From the NCBI GenBank assembly GCA_963971305.1, contig OZ020307.1, positions 53,069,702 to 53,133,701 on the forward strand: DNA of 64,000 nucleotides, written 5' to 3'. The DNA comes from Arcuatula senhousia (Eukaryota; Mollusca; Bivalvia; Mytilida; Mytilidae). The notes beneath the pieces are model-generated. The model saw nothing but the letters and a program-made list of their open reading frames with translations, searched no databases and was not told the origin of the DNA. Shown here piece by piece: positions 12,701 through 26,800 of the stretch (the stretch's first letter is position 1; each line of letters starts with the position of its first letter). The position numbers and the translations under genes were made by a program.

Positions 12701-13001
12701 TCACAGAAGTATGTTGCCTACATCTTAAAATATTTGATAACCTGAGTTATGGGTATACAATGGATTTATACTATATAGTGATATACCAGGAAGCTATAGG
12801 CCTTAATACAAGAGGCTGTGACATGTATTTGCAGGGAAAACTGTAATGGAACCTTTTGTGACGCTGCAGGAAGAAACAAGACAATGGATAGTGTCAAAGT
12901 GACCCTTTAATTTCATTTATGTACATCTCCATATGAAATATTTTCATCATGTAATGTTTTCTTAAATTCAACAAGCTGGACAGACAGACCAAACCACCCC
13001 T

Positions 13002-13036
13002 CCCCCCCCACCACACACACACACACACACACACAT
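13002..13036. repeat. CA microsatellite
   Basis: A run of C followed by (CA)n of about 12 units. Confidence 0.9.
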
Positions 13037-13113
13037 GACCCAACATCCCCCACATGCACACACATAATGGAGTGTAACTTTTTTTCCCCAATTCATGTAT
13101 CCTACATTCATAC

Positions 13114-13266
13114 CTGGTCATGACCATTTCCATCATACATTTAAGTGTTGGGTAGTTTTCCCACGAGGTATGACCAAACGTCCTAGTATTGAAGGCTGAT
13201 AGGACCAGTAGTATCACCCATGATTTCCAGTACAGGTTAGATATAGCCAATGTTGGTGGAGTGTAC
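13114..13266 (-). pseudogene. INTS1 exon E1 duplicate
   Basis: 153 bp with intact splice borders and the same reading as 57535-57687. It belongs to a fragment with no 5' half above it and broken exons below it, so I call it pseudogenic. Confidence 0.85.
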
Positions 13267-13989
13267 CTGTAAAAACAAGAAAAAACTTTATTTTAACATT
13301 AATGTACGGCATTTTGTAGGCAAACGTCTATTACCAATTTTTTTAATGCAAGAAATTTACTATAATAGTTAATTTTAATTTTTTTCTGCATTTAAACAAT
13401 ATAACTAAATAAAAATTCCATCAAACAAGGCGGAACATATTATCAACTGGAATACTGACAAAGTCAAAGTCTGATAAAACTGAAGTTATTTAAAAAATAT
13501 TTGATGCATTTGCATAAAACTAGATGCTGGATAGCGGTAATTTTGGGAGTTGCACATTTCTTGATTTGTATCCAAAAAGGAGGTATCAAATTTAAGCCGT
13601 CTTTTTGGCATTTGTGGAATCTAGAGTGTGTTACATGTATGGGATATAAAATTGAAATGTGTTTACAGAAAAACCACAGCAAAAATAAATGAATCTACAT
13701 GTTACAATCCTTACCTCATTAATTTTCCGGAAGCCAAATGTCTTTGTTACAATACTGTTCTACATTCTCCATAAACAATACTTTGTGCAGGCTGCAAATA
13801 ATACACTACAATTTTGTAACGAACGAACAAAATAGTATATTTTCTTCTGAAAGATTGGCCAGGCTATGGACAATAAACTTAATAATGTATCTATAATATT
13901 GTTGATTTTTGAAATCTTAAAAGAGGAGTCTGAGCATCTTTGAATTGGGATTTTCAAATTTTTGACAAATTATCCTATGTGTCTTTATA

Positions 13990-14340
13990 ATAAATGTCAG
14001 ATGCCAAGTTTAAAAATATTTTAAAGTAACACATTTTCCACAAAAGCTTATATAAAGAAGTTAACACCATTGCAAGGGTAAAGTAATACTTGTGTCTCGC
14101 CTTCCACGTTAAATCATCACAAGACAAAAAATGACTATGTGGGTAGTAAAATATCCACCAGACCTAAATTCCATACTCACTACACATGGTCTCATACTTG
14201 AGTCACAAACCAAATTTCAAGACAATGTGATAAGTAGTTGCCAAGAAAACTGTTAGGAAGGATTTGTTGCAAACAGATGGATGGACAGAAGGGACAGGAC
14301 TAAACCAGAGATATATATATTTGTCCCATCTCTGTAACTT
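13990..14340. repeat. Dispersed repeat carrying the TCTCGCC word
   Basis: Contains AGTTAACACCATTGCAAGGG and TGTGTCTCGCCTTCCACG, then a CAAATTTCAAGACAATGTGA block. The family is also at 25830-25870, 9660 and 57200. Confidence 0.6.
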
Positions 14341-14365
14341 TGCACAAAGTAAACAAGTTCTTTCA

Positions 14366-14371
14366 TTTATT
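14366..14371 (-). terminator. Candidate INTS1 poly(A) signal
   Basis: AATAAA on the minus strand about 370 bases after the INTS1 stop. It is only a hexamer in AT-rich sequence, so support is weak. Confidence 0.3.
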
Positions 14372-14743
14372 CAATATTCACCATTTAATAAATTCTTGAA
14401 ATCAAGCCAAAAATTTAAGAACCAATACATTACAGATTAGGGCATTAACAAAAACTCATAACTTGAAATGACCTTTTTATGGTCTCAACATGATACAAAG
14501 ATAGCACTTTCATAACAATGATCAATCATTTCACAAAACATTACAAAACAAAACAAAATGTTCTTTTATGTGATAATTCTATAAAAATGAAAACATGAAA
14601 TCATGATACATGTATATATAAAACTTTCAATTACACCTTCATTTTATGAATGACACATTTCAATTTCATGTGCAATGAATAGATAAGCTGTCAATGTATT
14701 ATTTATAATGAGTTACAGACAGCAATACATTGTATTACAGATT

Positions 14744-14862
14744 TTAATTGTTCATATTATCTAAGTTGAGTAATTGTAATGTCTCTGTAATATAAGGGGC
14801 AGTGTCAATCGATGTTGATGTTCCAATGATGAAGGCCTTTTGTAAGATAAGATTGGCTTGGT
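14744..14862 (-). CDS. INTS1: INTS1 exon E29 (terminal coding exon)
   Basis: 119 bp after acceptor tttttcag|. It encodes ANLILQKAFIIGTSTSIDTA and ends NLDNMNN with TAA at 14744-14746. It aligns with the vertebrate C-terminus, so the 3' end of this gene copy is complete. Confidence 0.92.
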
Positions 14863-17800
14863 CTGAAAAAGACAAAAGAAAATATCAGATTTACAAAATC
14901 TACTAAGTAAAACTGTGAGCCAACGCCCCACTTTCATAACAATATCAAAAGTGACGGAACTTCAGAATACAGAACTAAGACCATAGGTAAAACAGTGTAT
15001 TTTCCTCTACAATCATGGTTATAATAATCTGTGTCTATGTCATTAAGATATTGGTGGGAACATAATCATGCAGACTTGCAATACAAGATTTTCCATAGTG
15101 TCATGGGATTTATTTATAAGGATAAATTCTATGAGATATTTGATGGTCTTCACATACTGCACATAATCTCTAATTTAAAAGTAATGGACATGAACTAAAC
15201 AGAAGTATAATGGATGGATTGATGTGGTTCAATTTTTTTAGCTCACCTCATGAAAGTTTGGGGGGCTATGTGATACCCCCGGTGTCAGGGTCCGCTCATT
15301 TTCTATCTCTTTGATGAGTGCTGATGTAGGTTTGTCAAAGGATTTTGTTTTGTTTTTCTTTCTCTCATTTGACACACTGAATTGACCATTGTTAGCATAA
15401 CAGGTATGCTATAGCAAGTAGGAACTGCTTATTCTTCGAGAGCCTCTGAGTTTGTTCTTGTAATGACGAGGTCATGTTCTTAATTGCTATTCAGTTGTTT
15501 TTGTGTTTTTATGTTTTGTGTTTCTTATTGCTGTTCTCTTTCTTGTTTAATGGTTTTGTCTTTGACCTATTCATCTTTTGACATTCAAATTACCCCATTA
15601 ATATGTATACCTCTAAGTTTCTTTTGTAGGAAAACAAAATATTGAACATTATTAAAATAATTAAATTCACACTGGGAGCCAACTGCAAGATGATGACCAA
15701 AGACCAAAGTGTAACGGAACTACAGAACTACGGATAGACATAAGTTAAACAGTATACCCCTGACCCTGTTCTTCGAAACAGGAGGGGTATATATTAGATA
15801 TAAAAAGTTTCCGAGTAAGAATAAATACTGACCTTGACATAGAACTGAGAATTCTGGGAGAACTTTGAGGGCACTTGTCACAACATCTGGGTTGATGTCA
15901 TCTAAGCATTGTATATACAAGGCTGCAAACTGTATTGCTGTCCTGTAATGTAATTGAAAATATCAGTTAATAAATCTATTATAATTATCTGTAATAAATT
16001 TTTGCTTTATAGAACCAAAAACTCATTTTTTTATGGATCACAAATAATCTGTAATATTTTTTTTTCCAATTTAGATGGTTTTTTTTTATTTATACAGGAT
16101 CTTTGACCTGTGTTAGACTCATGTTTTTAACATTTACATGTCCGTGCAAATATGTAGAAAGCCAATTTCTTTGTTTATCTTTCAATCCCTCCAAAAGGCT
16201 AATCAACATATAATCAACTGTCTCCTGATAAAAAATACCTCCTCCCCTCAATGACTGTCTTACCCAGGATTCTGTCTTATATGCCTCATTACTAAGTTGA
16301 ATGATATATTCCTTATCTGATCGTTACAGTCATTCAACTTCTCTTTCAGATGTACCTGGTTAAACAAACAAATACAACTCTATGTATCTAGTGCAATAAA
16401 TAAAATGCTTAAAAAAAGTTTTTCCACTGCCACTAAGGTCACATGGAAAATGCTGTTCTCACATGTCTCATTTAGTATATTAGTGCAATTTGTCTTGAGA
16501 AAACATATAGTTACAAAAAATTGTCTCTTCGAGTATGTTTAACACAGTCATCAACATTTCCAAACATGAAATTTTTTTTCACTTCTCTGTTCCTTCATTC
16601 ATAATAAATTGTTTTTATTTATTAAGCAAACATACCATGAAGTTTTCTAAGATGTCCACTTTTCTTTTGGAAAATTCGTCAAGTTCTCTCAAAACTTCTA
16701 ATACATCTGAAACATTATTACAACAAAATTTTGACTGAATTTGAACAATAAACACCAGTCTCCTTTATTACTTTAAATGTATTATAATCATTATGTAGTT
16801 ATGTTGTCAGGTACTTATAAAGTAATTCTACAATATCATACAATGGACTGGTACATGTGTACTTAGATTCTACTCATTTCATGTATTGTTTCATTATTAT
16901 CGTGGAGTATCATTTTTTGTAGTTTCTGTGGGTTGCCTTTACCCACAAAAATTGATGCCCCATGATAAGGAAATTTACATTGATCTGTATTCTGTAGTCT
17001 TCATAACAACAAATTTAAGAATCCACGAACTGATTCTTTTACATCAAACCACTAAAATTAATACCCATTCAAATAAATGAATCCACAGTATATATGTTTC
17101 TCGTGGGACTTAATTAAAGCTTTCATGAAAAATTGCTGATCACAAAGACTTTATATTTTCCTGCTGCCTCCAAACATAAACTATTTCATAACTTGTATTT
17201 TTCACACCTTAAATCAAGCCAATAATGCAAGTGCATCATTTTAAAAACACAAAGTCTAAAGTTATGCTATGCAAACATACCTTGACTGGATCCCTTAAAC
17301 TTTTTAACAAAAGGTGCCAGTTGACTTAATGTATACGGTGACGATGGCCGTGGTGGTATGGCAGGAAGTGATGATTCTGTCACAGGAGAGTTACCGTCCT
17401 TGTTCTGTGTTGGTAAGCTCAGACCAGCTAGTAACGATTTCAATCCAGCCATTTCTGGATAATGACTTGAGACATTGCTGAAAGGAACAAATGTACAAAG
17501 TATAATATACAAGAAAAAACTTTTTGTGTGCAAATCAATTGCCAATAAAAACCTGCAAAGATCTATTAAATCTCTTAAATTATCTTTTAATAAAGCACAT
17601 AATTATAACAAATATAAGTATTGAAATTGCAGGTTTGGGGAATTCAAATCATTTTTAGATACAGCGATGATATTTGTAAGTAAGTTCAAGGAACCCTGTG
17701 AAAAACTTACTCTATATGTAATTTTCATATATGTTACCTTAAAAGTTTTATATATTTCTGTAACATGACAACAGATTTTTGTGGCTGACAGTTGACAAAC

Positions 17801-20800
17801 TTGTTGAGGAATTTGATAAACTTAGCTATCACAGGGACCAGTACTTTCTCATTTCCATGATTCTGCAAAGATATGACGTACAGTACACCAACAGACATAC
17901 CGTGACTGATCACCGTGATAGTGGTACACCACTCTTAGAGACATAACAAATATCTTTTTTGTTGTTAAAGATTTAAAAAAAATTCTTTTTACATTTTGAA
18001 GGAATGATTATACAGAACAATTTCCAAAAAGAATTTTTGAAAAATCTTTAACCACAAAAAGATATTTGTTATGTCTCTAAGAGTGGTGTACCACTATCAC
18101 GGTGATCAGTCACGGTATGTCTCTTGGTGTACTGTATTCTATATATTGTAACAATAAAACATAAACATAATCTAACATATGCATTACATGAAAATTATTT
18201 CTTTAAGTCAAATTTTTGTGTTTCAAAGCAGGTGGTTAATTGTACTCAACTGAAGATAAGTCAAAGCAGGTGGTTAATTGTACTGAACTGAAGATACTTG
18301 TACTTTTAGGTTGGATAGAGATGTAAAAGTAGAGTTAAAGCTGTTGACACCTAAGCATCAGATTCGGTTGGATACTACACAAGAAGTTTATAATGATATA
18401 ACTGACCTAATAAACACCATAAATTTTGTGAACCAATTTCAGAAGACTTAATTATTTATCAAAGAAAAAACATCTTCCAAGAAAGTCAGGTGACTCAATG
18501 AGGTATTCTTATCAGGTCAGAAATTTATAAAATGCATGACCTCTAACATTTAATCCTTACCTGAAGCAGAGAGAAATATGAACCAATGATGTCTTCTAAT
18601 GAGGTCAAATCTTTGTAGAATACATGTGGCTGAAGATTTTCTAGGAGACCTTGAATGTGTGTGAACATCAGCACATAGTTTTTGTGTCTCATCTCACCAA
18701 ACTTAAATTCAGTTTTTCCTTTTAGTAAAGCTGCTATCAAGGGGAGTTGCCTGAAATGGAGAAAAAAAAGCATATCAATGAAAAATAATGTAACATATTC
18801 ACAAAAAATAGTTTTACTTGGAAAAATTGCACAACTTCAATAAATTTCTAATATTAACCTCCCACTAAGCTGTAATTTTGTTTATACAGTATGACACAAT
18901 TTCTACAACTACCAAAATTTGAAGTTTATGACGGTTAAGAGATGATCCTGGATTTTTAAAGCTACGAGACTTTGGAAACAAAAGTGTGGCTTTCCAACAT
19001 TTTCTACAAATCTTGTCTCATGACTCCATTAGATGTTTCAAAATGATGTAATAAAGCATTTCGAAATAGAATAAAGTTCTTTTTCAAATCCTGATTTTAG
19101 AAAACCTTTAAGGATGAGTGGCTAACCCAAGCTATCTCCTCTCACATTACCTTAACAATAGGACTGGGTGTTGTGCCGCTAACTTCTTACATGCCATTGT
19201 GGCATCCGACATCCTATCTTCTGACCTCTTCCCGTGACCTGTCTGACCTAAACCTGTCAATAACCTGTGAGAAACTAGGTCAACCTGAAGTAGTGAGAAG
19301 ATAAAGTAGGAAAATCTAGAGCAAGCGAGAATTTGTACATGTAGTAAAAAAGGTCTGCTTAAAACAAAACTAGTGACAAAATAAAGAAAATCTGAATTAG
19401 ATAAGAAAAATAATCATTATCATACTAGAATGCCTTTATTAGCAAATAAAGAACCTTAAAATCAAAACTTTTTACTTGTCATTTTCAATACTTGTCTTAT
19501 ATAATACCTTTGTTATGAAAGTCTGAGACGTGCTGATGTCTGTCATGTTTACATCAGACTCTGGCATCATGTACAGGACTTTAGGACATTGGCAGTATAG
19601 CTCCATTAGCAACTGTTCATATACATTCTTATTTCTGAAAAAAAAATCAAAGTTTAATAAAGCATGATGCCATACTCTGCAACATGAACAAGTAACATTA
19701 GCTTGACAGTAACTCTGATTTGGTTTGTTTTCTGAATGGACCAGAACACATTATGCCCCTCTTCTTTTGTAGGTGGGTTCAAATGCTACACATGATCTAG
19801 GTAGACTGTGCATATTTACATTTAAATAGAGTATGTGTACAGAACTTAAGGACATTGGCAGTCAAATTCCATTCACAACTGTTAATAAACATTCTTATTT
19901 CTGAGACGAAAACAACAAACACTCGTGATAATTTTAAAGTGGCAACATTTTTTTAGTATTTTACATCAGAAATTTACATCTGATGAAATTCTAACATAAA
20001 ACAATAATGTATGATAGCCAAAGTATTTAGTATTATAATTTGCACTGACTTCAAGTTTTATGAAAACAAATTAAAACTAGAAATACTTTGAGCCAACTGA
20101 CAAAAGGATATTTCCCTTATATATCAAAATCTACAAAGTAAATGGATAAAAAAGTCTAATTATCTCCATTTACTAACATCCAAGAACACTGAACTGCACA
20201 TCTCAATATGATATGCTTCCTTCATGTCAAGTTTCATCGATGCATTTAGGAGTACATGTAGTTGTGCTTCTATAATACAAATGTATATAGACAGACTGCA
20301 TATAACTACTATTGACCCCTAAACTTTGTTTGCTGGGGTATAAACAGAATATACTTTGAGATTAGTAAAACTTTTCTTAACCAAACTGGATTAAAAGTTC
20401 ATTCCTTTTTTTTCTTCATATTAGACCTTTATTAAAACAAACATTTGTATATTCAGAAAAAAAATTCTTTTGTCCAAAAAGGTCAAGTCCAGGCAGATTT
20501 CACTGTAATATCGAAACTTTTAAAGCCAAATTAAGATTTCATGATGTTCTCCCCCTTTTTATACCTGTTATCATTAATGGCAGTGGTGATGTGTTTTATG
20601 GCACATTTCATTGACATCTCATTTTCTCTGATACATGCCATCAGCAGACAGCAACGTAATCTAATCCTATCCTCAATGTCAAGGATATCTGTTACCATGG
20701 CAACCTCCTGAACTATGAACTCTACTACAGATATGACCTGCTGAGGGGTCAAGGCTAAAATGTCCTCTTGTTTGTGATTCTTAAAAGAAAATGATAAACT

Positions 20801-23800
20801 ATTGTTTAAAGATAATAACATTTTTTTTTTGCATTTGATTTCCTTATTTACACGTACATTTTGTTGGATTTTCATGTTTGCACTTTTTGCTAGAATGAAT
20901 CAATTTCAAATGAACACTTTGTTGAATGCTTATGCTGAAACAAACAAATTGTAATGAAACCACGGTATTATACAAACATGGCATCAATCCAGCTGATATA
21001 CCCATGGCAAGCACAAAATTATTCACAATAATGTCATTAATTATTTGTTTAACTAATATCTCTTTATAAATAACTACTATTTTTCACAATTATCACCTGA
21101 CTTAGATTGAAACTCAATAAATCTCTGTCAACCAAGAAAGGGAGAGAAATCACCAGACATAATGTACAAAGTAGGATGATTATCTAACCCCTGAGAGATT
21201 ATAACAAAAACCTAAGGGGGGGGCACTTATAAAATATCCCATGATGATGAAACTAAATGGTTCACAAAAGACAAGCATAAAACCATGAAGACATTTTATA
21301 AGGGAATCAAATACATGTATGTACTTCAAAAATGAAATTTCTGTATAAAGTAACATTCATCAGAAGTATCAATTCTACATACCTTGGGGATTTTCTGTTC
21401 TCTTCCTTTCCATATTTTAGGTATCTGCAAACAGGCCCACAGGAAATCTAAGACTGTGGATGGATTGTAGCTAGGAAAAACAACAACAGGGATATCAAAA
21501 AGATTTCTTTCTATCATACTACTAAAATACCTGCAGTGTTCTCCTGAGGCCCTGATAGCATCCTGACATGTGATGCTATAATTACAAATCAGAAGATGCT
21601 TTTTTGTTAACCAATTATACAAAGATTTAAGCCGATATTTTTTGCAATTTTCTTTTTTCTGAGTTACTTCACAAAAATTTGAAACCTGTAAAAACCACCT
21701 ATTCTACTGTACATTAGAAGAGTTCCTTTACCCATTTCTTGACACATTTATATATTTGGTTGTTAGTCAGAGCATTGTAACAGTCAGTTGTGTTAAATGA
21801 CAGGGTCTACTGAGGTTTCCATAACTAAAAATTTGACATGTTATATATTTACACTTTTAAGAGGTTAATCATCAATCTTTTTAAATGTTTTTTTTATCAT
21901 ATTGATAAATTTATTGAATAAGTGAAATAAATCAATTCATTTTCATTCAATATCTGATATTAAGGGAAAAAAATTGCATCTGTTGATAAAAATTTCAAAA
22001 AATGTTAGTAAAGTTGAAAAATCATTATCAAAGTTATAAGTTGTTATTTTTTTCTAACAAGAATGTGATAAGAACAACATGTGACTTTTTCTTGATCGAT
22101 GTACCACACAATTCATGTAAGGGGTATAGTTTTATGACGATTTTTGTATGCTCTTATGCTGATGTAGACTAGAAAATGTGCCTATGAGCCATAGGATGGC
22201 CCTCCCATTTTAAAATATCATTGAACCCCAATGCGTATAACCTGGCTTATGGACCTTAACCAAGAACTTAACCATTGTTGTTCATGCATAAAATATAGGC
22301 CACAGTGACCTAATTTCTAGTGCGTGGTGTAGCTCTACCCAAGACCCATCTAGTGGTGAAATATTATTGACTCCCAACTTCTAGTATTCGAGTAATGGAC
22401 CTTAACCAAGAACTTAACCAAAGTCATTCATTTGTAAAATATAGGTCAAAGTGACGTAATTTCTAATGGGTGGTATCACCTTACCCAAGACCCATCTAGT
22501 GGTGAAATATCATTGACCTCCAACATCTAGTATACGAGTAATGGACCTTAACCAAGAACTTAACCAAAGTGTTACCGACGTACGGACGGACACACGGATG
22601 GACAAGGGTAAAACTATATGGCCAATCCACATACATGGTCGGGCCATAATAAAGTTTCATGGTGGTATCACATTTCTTTCAGGGTTTCAGAGAAATGTAC
22701 CTTAAACCTGTTGTAACCCTCATTTCATAGGTGCTAAAGGGTTGACTGGCTAACAGATTCAAACACTACATGCCCCTCTACTTTGTTGGGTGGGGCATAA
22801 ACATCATCAAAACTTTTGTATATGCCAATACAGCATTATCATAAAATTTCAAGACTACTGTTAATAATTTTACCTGTTTAATCCATCACTTTTGAGTACA
22901 GTGTAAATACACTGATGGAGGGAAGACCAGCTGGTTTGGTGTGTAAGCATGGCAAGCAGGTAGGCTCTGCAATTAGGGGAGTTAACTCCAGAAGGGGACA
23001 TAACTCCTGATGGCATCTGCTGCTTCCCAAACAGAAGATACTGCTCAAGTTCTGGGACAACTTTTACCACTTCAGGATCCAGAAGTTCTAACCAGTCTAC
23101 CAGTAAGGTTGACATGCCTTGTGTTATAGGGGTATTGTCACTGTAAAAAAGATACATACATGTATAAGCAAATGATGGATATATGCATTCCTGCAGCACA
23201 GATTCCCACTGTCAGTTCTGAATATCACTCGGGACAAGCAGTTTGCCATATCTAATAACTAAGCAGCACAGATTCCCACAGTTCGAATATCACTTGGAAC
23301 ATGCAGTTTGCCACACCGAATCACTATGCAAAATTACAATTTTTTTAAATTATAGATTCTGAGAAAGCTTAATTTCTGTTTCATAAATGGTGGTGATCAT
23401 CTTCTTAAATTGTTCCGAATTTCTTATCTAGCCAGATTTTTTATCATTACTTAACTTAGTATAATGCTTCTATATTGCTTCTAACAATTCTTCACCTGCA
23501 CTATGAACCAAAATAATGACTGACATTACCATGTACAGTTCAAATTTGATTTGAATATGACTGAAATGAACAGTAAATTACTTCAAATTATCTGTAAAAT
23601 GCTGATTTTATTTGATGCAATATCTTCAGTAATTATCAATTTCTGTATTTTTACTGTTTTTATTGTCCTTAACTGTAGAAGATGATGTCAGTTTATATCA
23701 GTCAATTTTGTGATTTGTAACAAATCATGACAGTCATTTACCTTGATTTAAAATCACTGATATGGCTTGTTATTGTCATTGTCAGTCATTTACAGAACTT

Positions 23801-26800
23801 TACCTTGATTTAAAATGGCTGACAGGAATTAGTGGATCATACATCTTGAAGTCAATGTCAGTCATTTTAAATCAAGGTTAAGTTCTTTCAATAACTGACA
23901 ATGACAGTAACGAACCACATCAGTGATTTTAAATCAAGGTAAATATTTAAAATCGAATTTGAACTGTGCATGGTAATGTCAGTCCTTATTTTGGTTCATA
24001 GTTCAGGAAGAAGGGTAAGAATCAGAGATAATTTAGATGGGCACAAAGTCGTATTTAGGACCAGCATGCTGGGCAGACGCCTTCCCGTTTGACAGGAAAA
24101 ATTGATTAGGAACTGTATGAAACAAGAGGTCCCAGAAATTTTCTTCATAAGGAGGATAAAAACAAGTAAATATCTAATTTACATGTTCAATATTACTGTG
24201 CAAGCTATAGTTCAGTAGCCTTTGGGACATCATCAGATTTGATTAAACTCTTTATAAGGAGGATAAAAACAAGTTAAAATTTAATTTACCTGTTCAATAT
24301 TACTGTGCAAGCTAGTTCGGTAGCCTTTGGAACATCATCAGATTTGATTAAACTCTTTTTAAGGAGGATTAAAAACAATTTAAGTCAAAATCTAATTTAC
24401 ATGTTCGATATTACTGTGCAAGCTAGTTTGGTAGCCTTTGGAACATCATCAGATCTGATTAAACTCTTTATAAGGAGGATAAAAACAAGTTAAAATCTTA
24501 TTTACCTGTTCAATATTACTGTGCAAGCTAGTTCGATAGCCTTTGGAACATCATCAGATTTGATAAAACTCCTTTTAAGGAGGATAAAAACAAGTTAAAA
24601 TCTAATTTACCTGTTCAATATTACTGTGCAAGCTAGTTCAGTAGCCTTTGGGACATCATCAGATTTGATCAAACTCTTCATACAATTTTTCATTAAACTC
24701 TCTACAGTTTGTTCACCTTCGTCGGCTTTAAGCTGAATTTCTAAAATAAATGCAAAAAGACAAATTAAATATTGATTATGAAATTTCATCAACATAACAT
24801 TCAATATCACAAATGGAATTTGAAATGTTTAATATAATATTATTTTTAATAAAGTTTAATACCATATTATAAGTTATGGAATTAGTGTTAAAGACACAAC
24901 TACTACATTATTAATTCTGTGAAACCAAACTGGAAACCAGTCAACAGCATTCAAATGTTCAGCATGACCAAATATTCTATTATAAACAAGTGTGGCCACT
25001 AAAAGTATGTCTCGCCTGCTGGCACCATGACTTAGTTCAACTACCTGAGCTTTCATTTCTTGACATAAACATAAAAAGTGTCTTCCCAATATCAGATGCC
25101 TAGCTATAATAATTGAAAATGGGGTCAAGGTCACATGGCATGGTGACAGTTTCGTAGACCATTACCTCAACTGTCTGTATAACCAATATCAGATGCCTAC
25201 CTATTGTACTTTTCCAGCCAATCTTCATCCACAAAAGTCTTATAAAAATTTTTTCGGCCTATAAAAGACCTACGTTCACAGAGTCACTGGAGCATGAAAA
25301 TGGGGTCACATGGCCACACGGCATTGTGACAGTTGCGTAGACCACAACTTGAACGGTCTGTATACCAAATATCAGATGCCTAGCTATTATACTTTTCAAG
25401 CAATTCATTGTCCACCAAAGTCTTACAAAAAAATTTTCGCCTATAAAAGACCTCAGTTCACAGAGTCACTGGAGCGTAAAAATGGGGTCATGGCCACACG
25501 GCATGGTGACAGTTGCGTAGACCACAACTTGAACGGTCTGTATACCAAATATCAGATGCCTAGTTATTATACTTTTTAAGCAATTCATTGTCCACAAAAG
25601 TCTTACAAAAAAGTTTACCGCCTGAAAAAAGAGCTAAGTTCACAGAGTCACTGGAGCATGAAAATGGGGTCACATGGCCACACGGCATGGTGACAGTTGC
25701 GTAGACCACAACTTGAACGGTCTGTATACCAAATATCAGATGCCTAGCTATTATACTTTTCAAGCAATTCATTGTCCACAAAAGTCTTACAAAAAAGTTT
25801 ACGCTGGTGCTGTCACCGGAAAGTCATACCTATGTCTCGCCTTCCGTGACTATTTGTCGCAGACAAGCCAACAATAAAAATGAATTTTGTAAGCGTAAAT
25901 TTAGTCCATTTTTTATTTTTTATTTTTTCAATTTATGGAAAAAACATATCCATATACTACATGTATAATCATCATTTTAAGGCACCTTTTATGATCTCCT
26001 TAGGCTGCCCTGTGAGTATTTGATGTTTGGTTGGGTCAGACTTTTCTGTGCCCTTTTCTACATGGTATTTTGATATGATAGTTGCCAAAACAGATTTCTG
26101 AGAGACGTTAGACAAATTCTGCATCAAAATCTCTAGATGGTTCCCAAGTCCTTCCTGCAATTAAAAGAGTAGGGAAATTTTTATCATCAAAACCTGAATT
26201 CAATACATGAATCTTGTGGTAAAGAAGTTGAATCAGTACTGATCAGAAGTAAAATATGAACAGAGAAATAATATTCAATGAAATATACCTTACCCAAAAC
26301 AACTTTGTAAAATACTGGTATCAAATCAAAGTCAATAAATTAGAAATTAATGACTATCAATCTTTAAATACAATTTACATGTACTTAATATATTATTTCA
26401 TTTATATAAAATTGATATATTTTTTTTAATACTTACACTGTGGGAAACAAGAATCTTGAACAAGGGACAAGACTTAGGATTAGTTAGGATTCCTTTGATA
26501 AACTTGGCTCTTTCAGGACCAACCATCAGCTGAAAAAAACATTAAACAAATCAAGCATCATAATAAATGTTTCTGACAATTCAATCAGACAAACATTACC
26601 ATAAACTTTGATAAACAAATGATTGAATTTTCTACTTCCTAATTTCTTTTTTCAAACTTTTACTTTGACATTTAAAAAGCCTATAGTATCTTTCTCTTCA
26701 TTTTCCATTTAGAATGTGCTGATAATTATGAAGCAGGGTTTCCGCTGGCGTGGGCCACTTGGGCCATTGGCCCTATTTTATCAATTCTGGCCCAACAAAG

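Larger units (their letters stand above)
2095..13650. repeat. Segmental duplication, copy 1 (TRIM-like gene plus INTS1 E1-E6 fragment)
   Basis: This block is collinear with 44690-58269: the same dispersed repeat at its left edge, a TRIM-like gene, its 3' flank, INTS1-derived exons E6 to E1 and the intron above E1. It lies downstream of the INTS1 stop at 14744. The two copies differ by insertions, mainly a 0.17-kb-unit array here (8945-9595) and the 54828-57198 element and 48712-49312 foldback in copy 2. On the right, similarity stops in copy 2 exactly where the DIRS-type element begins, so the true breakpoint is hidden. Confidence 0.93.

Noticed and set aside
12894..13250. 118-codon minus-strand frame as a separate gene
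   Set aside because: Its useful part is the E1 duplicate; the rest is intron including a CA microsatellite translated as valine/cysteine runs.
7847..13266. A second complete INTS1 gene
   Set aside because: Only E1-E6 equivalents are present, with a 14-bp frameshift and a mostly missing E2, and nothing of the 5' half between 13266 and 14744.
22870..23060. 60-codon minus frame overlapping E18
   Set aside because: An alternative frame of the well-conserved INTS1 exon.
25310..25877. Repeated open frames on both strands
   Set aside because: Generated by the ~182-bp tandem repeat; no recognised domain.
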